53,607 nucleotides of DNA from Burkholderiales bacterium (GTDB lineage: Bacteria > Pseudomonadota > Gammaproteobacteria > Burkholderiales > Burkholderiaceae_E): assembly GCA_020248665.1 (NCBI GenBank), contig JADCHE010000047.1:1-53607 (forward strand). The letters run 5' to 3'. Positions 45,379 through 53,607 of the stretch are shown here, piece after piece (the stretch's first letter is position 1; every line of letters begins with the position of its first letter). Both the position numbers and the translations under genes were made by a program. Below the pieces are notes generated by a model. The model saw only the letters and a list, made by a program, of their open reading frames with translations. It made no database searches and was not told where the DNA came from.

Positions 45379-47907
45379 ATGACCGATCCGGCCCCGCCCG
45401 CCGCCAAGCCCGACGTGCCCGCCCGTGCCGAAGTGGTGATCGTCGGCGGCGGGATCGTCGGCGTGTCGATCGCCTACCACCTCGGGCTGCTCGGGATCCG
45501 CGACGTCGTGCTCCTCGAGCGCAGGCAGCTGACCTGCGGCACGACCTGGCATGCCGCGGGCCTGGTGCCGCAGCTTCGGGCGACCCGCAACCTGACGGAG
45601 CTCGCGCGCTACACGTCCGAGCTGTTCGCGTCGCTCGAGGCGCGGACCGGCCAGGCGACCGGCTTCTGCCGCAACGGGTCGGTCGCCGTGGCGCTCGACG
45701 CGGAGCGCTTCGAGGAGTTCCGCCGGAGCGCGTCGTCGGCCCGGTCCTTCGGCGTCGAGGCGCACCTTCTGTCGCCAAGCGAGGCCATCGAGCGACATCC
45801 GCTGCTGGATGCGCGCGACGTGGTCGGCGGCCTGTGGACACCGAACGACGGACAGACGAATCCGGTCGACACGACGCTCGCGCTCGCGCGCGGCGCGCGG
45901 CAGGCCGGCGCCCGGATCCTCGAGGGCGTCGAGGTCGACGAGATCGTGGTCGAGTCGGGGCGGGCCCGCGGTGTCCGATGGCGCCGGGTCGGGCGGGACG
46001 GTCGCGACGACGGCTCGGAGCGGGGCGAGCTGCGCGCGGGCACGGTGGTCGTCGCGGCCGGCATGTGGTCGGCCTTCCTGCTCCGCCCGCTCGGCATCCG
46101 GCTCGCGCTGCAGGCCGCCGAGCACTTCTACGTCGTCACCGAGCCGATTCCGGGGCTGCCGCGCGACCTGCCGACGCTGCGGGTCCCGGACGAGTGGGCC
46201 TACTACAAGGAGGACGCCGGCAAGCTGCTGGTCGGCGCGTTCGAGCCGGTCGCCAAGCCGTGGGGGCTGCGCGGGATCCCGCGCGACTTCTGCTTCGACG
46301 CGCTGCCGGACGATGTCGATCACTTCCAGCCGGTGCTCGAGAAGGCCGTCGAGCGGGTTCCGGTGCTGGCGCGCACCGGCATCGCGACCTGGTTCAACGG
46401 CCCGGAGAGCTTCACGCCGGACGATCGTTACCTGCTCGGCGAGACCGCCGAATTCCCCGACCTGTTCGTGGCCGCGGGCTTCAACTCGATCGGCATCCAG
46501 TCCTCCGGCGGCGCGGGCAAGGTGCTCGCCGAGTGGATCCGCGACCGGCGCGTGCCGATGGACCTGCCTGGCGTCGAGCTGCGCCGGATGCACCCGGTGC
46601 AGGGCACGCGCGCGTACCTCTCGGACCGCACCCGCGAGAGCCTCGGGCTGCTGTACGCGATGCACTGGCCGACCCGCCAGCCCGAGACCGCCCGGGGCGT
46701 GCGGCGCACGCCGTTCCATGACCGGCTGCTCGCGGCCGGCGCCTGCATGGGCGAGCTCGCCGGATGGGAGCGCGCGAACTGGTTCGCGCCGCCCGGCGTC
46801 GAGCCCCGCTACCTGCACCGCTGGGGGCGCGAGCACTGGCACGAGCACGTCGGGCGGGAATGCGGGGCCGTCCATCACGCCTGCGCGCTGTTCGACCAGT
46901 CGTCGATGGCGAAGTTCCGCGTCGTGGGCGCGGACGCGTGCGCGGTGCTCAACCGCATCGGCACCGCCGACGTCGACGTCGCCCCGGGTCGTATCGTGTA
47001 CACGCAGTGGCTGAACGACGCGGGCGGCATCGAGGCGGACCTGACGGTCACGCGGCTGGCCGAGGACGACTACCTCGTCGTGACCTCCGCGGGGGCGCAG
47101 GTCCGCGACTTCGCGTTCCTGCGCGAGTCGATGCCGCCCGGCGCGCGCTGTGTCGCGATCGACGTGACCCCGGCGATGCCGATGCTCGCGGTCATGGGGC
47201 CGCGCGCCCGGGCGCTGCTCTCCGATGCGTCGGGCGAGGATCTCGACGACGCCTCGTTCCCGTTCGGCACCTCGCGCGAGATCGAGATCGGCGCGGCGAT
47301 CGTGCGCGCGAGCCGCATCACCTACGTCGGCGAGCTCGGCTGGGAGCTCTACGTGCCCGCCGACTGCGCGCTCCACGTCTACGAGCGGCTGCTGGCGCAC
47401 GGCTCGCCGCACGGCCTCTTGCACGCCGGCTTCCACGCGATGGCCGCCTGCCGGATCGAGAAGGGCTACCGCCACTGGGGCCACGACGTGGGTGTCGAGG
47501 ACACCCCGATCGAGTCCGGCCTCGCGTTCACCTGCGCGTGGGACAAGCCCGGCGGCTTCCGTGGCCGAGACGCGCTGCTGCGGCGACGCGAGGCCGGCCC
47601 GCCCCGTCGGCGGCTGGTGCAGATCCGGCTCGACGACGCCGAGGTGACGATGCACCACGACGAGCCGATCCTGCTCGGCGGCCGCGTGGTCGGCTGGGTC
47701 ACCAGCGCCGCGTACGGACATCGGGTCGGGGCGTCGCTCGGGATGGGTTGGCTGCGCGCCGACGAGCCGGTCACGCTGGCGATGCTGGCGTCCGGGACCT
47801 TCGAGGTGGAGGTCGCGTCGCGCGCGGTCGGTGCGCGCCTGCAGCTGGCGCCGTTCTACGACCCGAGCGGCGCACGGATCCGTCCCGACCCGAAGCGCGT
47901 CTCGTGA
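45379..47907 (+). CDS. FAD-dependent dimethylglycine/sarcosine dehydrogenase-like protein with GcvT domain
   Basis: An 842-residue flavoprotein with two parts. The N-terminal DAO domain holds the FAD motif VVIVGGGIVGVSIAYHL (GGGIVG 23-28) and TCGTTWHAAGL, in which His58 is the residue that covalently binds FAD in dimethylglycine dehydrogenase. The second half, from about residue 470, is a GcvT-like tetrahydrofolate-binding domain (VGELGWELYVPADCALHVYE; ending with KPGGFRGRDALL). Such enzymes demethylate N-methyl amines and pass the one-carbon unit to folate. The substrate is unproven. The regulator gene diverges 111 bp upstream. AACAAT at about 45342 may be a -10 box. Confidence 0.9.
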   Translation: MTDPAPPAAKPDVPARAEVVIVGGGIVGVSIAYHLGLLGIRDVVLLERRQLTCGTTWHAAGLVPQLRATRNLTELARYTSELFASLEARTGQATGFCRNGSVAVALDAERFEEFRRSASSARSFGVEAHLLSPSEAIERHPLLDARDVVGGLWTPNDGQTNPVDTTLALARGARQAGARILEGVEVDEIVVESGRARGVRWRRVGRDGRDDGSERGELRAGTVVVAAGMWSAFLLRPLGIRLALQAAEHFYVVTEPIPGLPRDLPTLRVPDEWAYYKEDAGKLLVGAFEPVAKPWGLRGIPRDFCFDALPDDVDHFQPVLEKAVERVPVLARTGIATWFNGPESFTPDDRYLLGETAEFPDLFVAAGFNSIGIQSSGGAGKVLAEWIRDRRVPMDLPGVELRRMHPVQGTRAYLSDRTRESLGLLYAMHWPTRQPETARGVRRTPFHDRLLAAGACMGELAGWERANWFAPPGVEPRYLHRWGREHWHEHVGRECGAVHHACALFDQSSMAKFRVVGADACAVLNRIGTADVDVAPGRIVYTQWLNDAGGIEADLTVTRLAEDDYLVVTSAGAQVRDFAFLRESMPPGARCVAIDVTPAMPMLAVMGPRARALLSDASGEDLDDASFPFGTSREIEIGAAIVRASRITYVGELGWELYVPADCALHVYERLLAHGSPHGLLHAGFHAMAACRIEKGYRHWGHDVGVEDTPIESGLAFTCAWDKPGGFRGRDALLRRREAGPPRRRLVQIRLDDAEVTMHHDEPILLGGRVVGWVTSAAYGHRVGASLGMGWLRADEPVTLAMLASGTFEVEVASRAVGARLQLAPFYDPSGARIRPDPKRVS

Positions 47908-48007
47908 CCGGCGCCGCCGCGCCCGCGCCCCGACGGGACCGTCGGCCCGCGTCCGCGACGGTCGTCGTCCTGCGCCCGCACGGGCGCCCTTCGACACGGA
48001 GACTCCG

Positions 48008-49237
48008 ATGGGATCGATCCGACGACTCGGCCTGCGGGCCGCCCGCCTGGCGCTCGTGCTGGCGACCGTCGCGCCGCCGGCCGCCGCCCAGGGCGGCAGC
48101 GGCACGCTGGTCGTCGGCATGGCGAGCACGCTGAGGCAGCTCAGCAATGCGCTCCAGGCGGGGTCGGTACCGCTCGTGGCCGCGCAGATCTTCGCGAGCC
48201 CGCTGCGCTTCGACGCCGACTGGACCCCGCAGCCCTACCTGGCCCAGAGCGGGTCGTTCCAGGACGACGGACGCTCGCTGCTGCTGTAGCTCGCACCCGG
48301 CGCGACCTTCCACGACGGCCGTCCGGTCACGTCCGAGGACGTGGCGTGGTCGATCATGACGATCAAGGCGAACCACGCGTTCAACACGATGCTGGCGCCG
48401 GTCGAGCGCGTGGACACGCCGTCGCCGGACATCGCGATCATCCGGCTCAGCCGACCGTACCCGGCGCCGCTGTACGCGCTGTCGCCGGCGCTGTGTCCGA
48501 TCATGCCGAAGCACATGTACGACGACGGTCAGCCGTTCCGCACCCATCCGCGCCACGTGCGGCCGGTGGGCTCGGGGCCGTACCGTCTCGTCGAGTTCGA
48601 GCCGGGCCAGCGGATCGTGCTCGAGCGCCATGCCGGCTTCTTCCTGAAGGACCGGCCGAAGTTCGATCGCGTGGTGTTCCGCGTGATCCAGGACAGCGCC
48701 GCGCAGGCGCTCGCGATCGAGCGGGGCGAGGTGGACGTGCTGTCGGGGCCGCTGTCGGTGTCGCAGGTCTCGCAGCTCTCGAAGGTGCCCGCGGTGCGGA
48801 TCGTCCGCCAGGGCGGCGAGGCGATCGGGTCGGTCGGCGGGCTCGAGTTCAATCTGCGGCGCAAGCCGTTCGACGACGACCGCGTGCGCCGCGCCATCTG
48901 GACGGCGATCGATCGGGAGTTCATCGTCAGGCAACTGCACCAGGGCACGACGCGCGTCGCGACCGGCCCGCTGGTGCCGGGCAACCCGTTCTACACCGAC
49001 CGGGTCGACAGTCCGCGGCATGACCTCGCGCGCGCCAACGCGCTGCTCGACGAGGCGGGGCTGCGCCGGGACGCGAGCGGCACGCGCTTCGCGATGACCC
49101 TCGGCGACCAGCCCGGCTTCCCGGACAACCACCAGACGAGGTCGCGCAGCTGGGCGGCGCGCGCGGACCTGGTCGAACTGCCGGTCGGCATCTGGGCGCT
49201 CGCCGCCCCGTTCGACACGATCTCGCGCCGGCGCTGA
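48008..49237 (+). pseudogene. family 5 substrate-binding protein, decayed
   Basis: It begins with a signal peptide (ALVLATVAPPAAAQ) and reads like the intact paralogue at 40597, for example TPQPYLAQSGSFQDDGRS and KANHAFNTMLAPVERVDTPSPDIA. At 48287-48289 an in-frame TAG stands where the paralogue has AAG (LLK-L), stopping translation after 93 codons. The frame then stays open. After PGFPDNHQT about 115 residues of lobe II are missing, and the end (LPVGIWALAAPFDTISRRR) rejoins the family C terminus. Two independent lesions indicate a pseudogene rather than a sequencing error. It converges with the ABC operon, 16 bp away. Confidence 0.88.
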
Positions 49238-49253
49238 GGGCGCCCCCGGCGGC

Positions 49254-50335
49254 TCAGCCCGGCGTCGCCTCGGGCACCGGATAGCCCGGCGTCCCGTCGT
49301 CCCGGACCCGGTGGCACGCGACCCGGTGCCCCGGCAGCACCTCGCGCAGCGCCGGCGGCTCGCTGCGGCACCGGTCCTCCGCGAACGGGCAGCGCCCGGC
49401 GAAGCGGCAGCCGGGCGGCACGTCGATCGGGCTCGGCGGGTCCCCCTGCAGCCGGATGCGCCGGCCGCGGCCGCGCACGGCCGGATCGAACGACGGCGCG
49501 GCCGACCACAGCGCAAGCGTGTAGGGATGCAGCGGGCGGGAGAACAGCGACTCGCGCGGCGCCTGCTCGACGATCAGCCCGAGGTACATCACCGCGACGT
49601 CGTCGCACATGTGGCGGATGACGCCCAGGTCGTGCGAGATGAACAGGTAGGTGAGGCCGAGCGAGTCCTGCAGCCTGCGCATCAGGTTCAGGATCTGCGC
49701 CTGGATCGCGACGTCGAGCGCCGAGACCGGCTCGTCGCAGACCACCAGCTCAGGGTTCGCGGCGAGCGCGCGCGCGAGCACGATCCGCTGGCGCTGGCCG
49801 CCCGAGAACTGGTGCGGGAACAGCATGCGCTGCTCGGGGCGCAGGCCGGTCTGCGCGAAGAGCTCGGCCACGCGCGCGTCGCGCGTCGACGGCTCGCCCG
49901 ACTCCATCAGGTCGAGCGCCTCGCGGACCGCGTCGCCGGCGCGCTTGCGCGGGTTCAGCGACGCGTACGGATCCTGGAACACCATCTGGAAGCGGCGGCG
50001 GGCGCGGCGCAGCGCATCGCCCGAGGCCGCGCCGATGTCGTCCGCGCCGAGGCGGATCGTGCCGGCGGTGTGCTTCACGAGGCGCATCACCGCGAGGGCC
50101 GTCGTGCTCTTGCCCGAGCCGCTCTCGCCGACGATGCCGAAGGTGCGGCCGCGCCGCACGCCGAAGCTGACGCCGTCGACCGCGCGCACCACCGCCTTGG
50201 GTCGCCCGAGCAGGCCGCCGCCGATGGGGAAGTGGACCTTCAGGTCGTCGACGCGCAACAGCACGTCGTCCGGGGGAGCCGCGGACCCGGCCGCTCCGCC
50301 CTCGACGCGGGCGATCCCAGCGACGCCCGGCCCGC

Positions 50336-50339
<4 letters not shown>
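49254..50339 (-). CDS. Opp/Dpp-type ABC transporter ATP-binding protein (DppF-like)
   Basis: A 361-residue ATPase. Walker A GESGSGKST is at 71-79, the Q-loop FQDPYASLNPRKR, the ABC signature FSGGQRQRIVLARAL, Walker B LVVCDEPVSALD and the H-loop FISHDLGVIRHM. The C-terminal oligopeptide-transporter extension contains CRFAGRCPFAEDRC, a cysteine-rich segment typical of DppF/OppF. It overlaps the preceding ATPase gene by ATGA and is the last gene of the operon. About 25 extra residues precede the usual start. Confidence 0.93.
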
Positions 50340-51330
<991 letters not shown>

Positions 51331-51334
<4 letters not shown>

Positions 51335-52227
51335 CGCAGGTGCATCTTCGGGTTCAGCGCGTCGTTGAGCCCGTCGCCGACGAGGCTCGTGCCGAGCACG
51401 GTCAGGAAGATGGCGAAGCCCGGGAAGGTCACCGCCCACCAGGCGTCGAGCACGTACTTGCGGTTCGCGCCGATCATCAGGCCCCAGCTCATCACGTTCG
51501 GGTCCGACAGCCCCAGGAAGCTCAGCCCCGCCTCGAACAGGATCGCGACACCGATGATCAGCGTCGCCGACACGATCAGCGGCGGCGCGGCGTTCGGCAG
51601 GATCTCGCGCAGCATCAGCCGCAGGTGGCCGGCGCCCAGCGCGCGCGCGGCGCTCACGTACTCCAGCTTGCGCAGCCGCATGAACTCGGCGCGCGCCAGG
51701 CGCGCCGTCGAGGTCCAGGTCACCATGCCGATCGCGACGATCGCGGTGGTGAGCGACGGATCGAACAGCGTCATCAGCACCATCGCGAACAGCAGCGAGG
51801 GCATCACCTGGAAGACCTCGGTGAAGCGCGACAGCGCCTCGTCGATCCAGCCGCCGAAGTAGCCTGCGAGCGCGCCGACGGTGAGCCCGATCGTCACCGT
51901 GATCGTCGCCGCCGCGAGCCCGACCGCGAGCGTCGCGCGTCCGCCGACCACCATGCCCGCGAGGATGTCGCGCCCGAGGTAGTCCGAGCCGAGCGGCAGC
52001 GTGCGGTCCTCGAACGGCCCGGTGAACGGACGGCCGACGATCTCGAACGCGTCGACCGGCCACAAGAGCGGGCCGAGCCCCATCAGCGCGATCACCCCGC
52101 CGAGCAGCGCGAGGCCGAGCATCGCCGCCTTGTTCCGGCGGAACACCCGCCAGGCCTCGCGCGACGGCGAGAGCACCTCGATCGCGGGCGGCGTTCCGGG
52201 GGACGGCGGGGCGGGCACGGTGCTCAT
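51331..52227 (-). CDS. Opp/Dpp-type ABC transporter permease (DppC-like)
   Basis: A 298-residue inner-membrane permease with about six helices. An N-terminal cytoplasmic segment ([21 protein letters not shown]) is typical of Dpp[30 protein letters not shown] is the family signature. The EAA loop ([25 protein letters not shown]) contacts the ATPases. The end [13 protein letters not shown] is usual. The start is 3 bp from the stop of the preceding permease, and the stop overlaps the next ATPase gene (ATGA). Confidence 0.94.
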
Positions 52228-52230
52228 CGG

Positions 52231-53205
52231 TCAGCGCGCCCTCAGCCGCGGGTCGATCCAGCGATAGGCGAGGTCGGTCAGCTGGTTCGCGACGATCACC
52301 AGCACCGACGAGAAGAAGAGCACGCCGAGCAGGGTGGGGTAGTCACGCCCGAGGATCGAGTCGAACGCGAGCGTGCCCAGCCCGGGCCAGGAGAACACCG
52401 TCTCGACGAGCACCGCCCCGGAGATCAGGTTGCCGAACTGCAGGCCGGCGATCGTGACGACCGGCATCAGCGCGTTTCGCAGTGCGTGCTTCCAGACGAC
52501 GAGGCGCTCGGCCAGCCCCTTGGCGCGTGCCGTGCGGATGTAGTCCGAGCCGAGCACCTCGAGCATGCTCGCACGCGACAGCCGGCTGTACTGCGCCATG
52601 TAGACGATCGCGAGCGTGAACGCCGGCAGCACGAGGTGGTGCAGCACGTCGAGCGTGGTCACGAACCAGCCGCCGTACACGCGCACGTCGCGCATGCCCG
52701 CGATCGGCATGATCGGGATGACCTTGCCGAACAGGATCACCAGCAGGATGCCGGTCCAGAAGGTGGGCATCGAATAGCCGACCAGCGAGAGGACCGTGAC
52801 CGCGCCGCTGCCGACGCTGTGCGGACGGCGCGACGCCCAGACGCCGACCATCGTGCCGACCGCGATCGCCGAGAGCAGCGCGGTCAGCACCAGCAGCACC
52901 GTCGCCGGCAGGCGCTGCAGGATCAGCGTCGTCACCGGCTGGTTGTAGAGGTAGGACTGGCCGAGGTCGCCCCGCAGCGCGCGGCCGACGTAGGTGGTGT
53001 ACTGCTCGAGGATCGGGCGATCCAGGCCGTAGGTCTTCCGGATCTGGTCGAGGGTGGCCTTGTCGGCGCCGCCCATCTCGCCGGCGATCACCATCGCCGG
53101 GTCGCCGGGCGCGGCGTGGATCAGCACGAAGTTGATCGTCAGCACCGCGAAGATCAGACCCGCCGCGTAGGCGAGCCGCTTGGCGACGACGGCGAGGATC
53201 GACAT
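52231..53205 (-). CDS. Opp/Dpp-type ABC transporter permease (DppB-like)
   Basis: A 324-residue permease with about six helices. It begins MSILAVVAKRLAYAAGLIFAVLTINFVLIHAAPGDP, with DQIRKTYGLDRPILEQY, the usual periplasmic motif. The EAA loop is RTARAKGLAERLVVWKHALRNALMPVVT, and FSWPGLGTLAFDSILGRDYP and the end RWIDPRLR are conserved. It starts 7 bp after the end of the CobW-type gene, so it may be cotranscribed with that gene or have a promoter inside it. Confidence 0.94.
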   Translation of the reverse strand: MSILAVVAKRLAYAAGLIFAVLTINFVLIHAAPGDPAMVIAGEMGGADKATLDQIRKTYGLDRPILEQYTTYVGRALRGDLGQSYLYNQPVTTLILQRLPATVLLVLTALLSAIAVGTMVGVWASRRPHSVGSGAVTVLSLVGYSMPTFWTGILLVILFGKVIPIMPIAGMRDVRVYGGWFVTTLDVLHHLVLPAFTLAIVYMAQYSRLSRASMLEVLGSDYIRTARAKGLAERLVVWKHALRNALMPVVTIAGLQFGNLISGAVLVETVFSWPGLGTLAFDSILGRDYPTLLGVLFFSSVLVIVANQLTDLAYRWIDPRLRAR

Positions 53206-53212
53206 GGCCGGT

Positions 53213-53607
53213 TCAGTGTAGCCGGCGCGCGGCGGCGATGCGCGCGGCGATCGCGGATCCGTCGAGCACGCCTCGCAGCCCGATCGCGACGAGCCGCGCG
53301 GGCGCGTCGGCGTCGGCCGCCGCGCTGCCGGCCGGGGCCGGTCCGGTGCGCACGCGCGTGCCGACCGCCTGCAGCACCGCACGGCCGCCAGCGGCGTCTC
53401 GCAGCGCACCCTTCGCACGCACCAGGCCCAGCGTGGGGTCGGCGAGCGCCGTGGCCAGCGCCGCGAGGTCGTAGCGGCCCTCGAGCTCGAAGTGCGTGCT
53501 CTCGAAGATCGCCGCGGCGGGGAGCGGGCGGCGGGTCGCCGACAGCGGCGCGCCGCGGCCCTCGGTCTCGCGCCCGGCGTCGGCATCGCGGAGCGCGGAG
53601 GTGGCCC
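53213..53607 (-). CDS. CobW/COG0523-family GTP-binding protein, C-terminal part (partial)
   Basis: Only the last 131 codons are in the window. The frame reads IFESTHFELEGRYDLAALA, then LGLVRAKGALRDAAGGRAVLQAVGTRV and LVAIGLRGVLDG, which is the CobW C-terminal domain. Proteins of this family are GTP-dependent metallochaperones for zinc, cobalt or other metals. The GTPase domain lies beyond the right edge, so metal ligands cannot be seen. It ends 7 bp before the DppB-like permease. Confidence 0.78.
   Translation of the reverse strand, partial: ATSALRDADAGRETEGRGAPLSATRRPLPAAAIFESTHFELEGRYDLAALATALADPTLGLVRAKGALRDAAGGRAVLQAVGTRVRTGPAPAGSAAADADAPARLVAIGLRGVLDGSAIAARIAAARRLH

Noticed and set aside
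45298-48147. Open frame of over 900 codons opposite the flavoprotein gene
   Set aside because: Shadow of a clearly recognised gene; no motif of its own.

Overview
The window reads as a chromosomal segment of a very GC-rich betaproteobacterium, most likely in the order Burkholderiales. The basis is the block aroA-cmk-rpsA-ihfB-lapA-lapB, the neighbouring glnS, murJ, rpsT, pilT/pilU and leuS-lptE-holA-proA genes, very high G+C at third codon positions, and a PEP-CTERM protein. I see no phage, insertion sequence, CRISPR array, rRNA or tRNA gene. The species cannot be named from the sequence.

Layout. Positions 1-31000 are mostly housekeeping. They run from a partial DUF3108 protein, a DUF2237 protein and an MBL hydrolase, through glnS, a PEP-CTERM surface protein behind a candidate sigma-54 promoter, and an FKBP isomerase. 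Next come aroA-cmk-rpsA-ihfB-lapA-lapB, a ComEA-like protein, ubiA, proC/murJ, rpsT, yggS (with an in-frame 33-bp tandem repeat) opposite pilT-pilU, an RlmL-like methyltransferase, a HemJ/CopD-like membrane protein, and the leuS-lptE-holA-proA operon. A decayed pair follows (PQQ sugar dehydrogenase and cytochrome c, apparently joined by a deletion), then an ECHDC3-like crotonase.

Positions 31000-53607 are accessory metabolism. Sulfoacetaldehyde acetyltransferase (xsc) is divergent from an IclR regulator and an omega-amino acid:pyruvate transaminase, which suggests taurine-type sulfonate degradation. Then come a hydroxyisobutyrate-dehydrogenase-like enzyme, an MBL hydrolase, an SDR and a serC-serA pair of non-classical type. 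After these lie a YtcJ-like amidohydrolase coupled to a family-5 substrate-binding protein, a GlxA/GbdR-type regulator divergent from a dimethylglycine/sarcosine-dehydrogenase-like flavoprotein, a decayed second substrate-binding protein (amber codon plus internal deletion), and a tightly coupled Opp/Dpp-type ABC operon (two permeases, two ATPases) behind the end of a CobW-type GTPase gene.

How they fit together. The ABC operon has no intact binding-protein gene of its own. The decayed copy lies beside it, and an intact paralogue sits about 8 kb away, next to the amidohydrolase. I did not find a convincing novel defence or mobile system. The most unusual items are the YggS minisatellite, the two gene-decay events, the sigma-54/PEP-CTERM promoter, two candidate leaderless genes, and the displacement of serC from its usual place before aroA.
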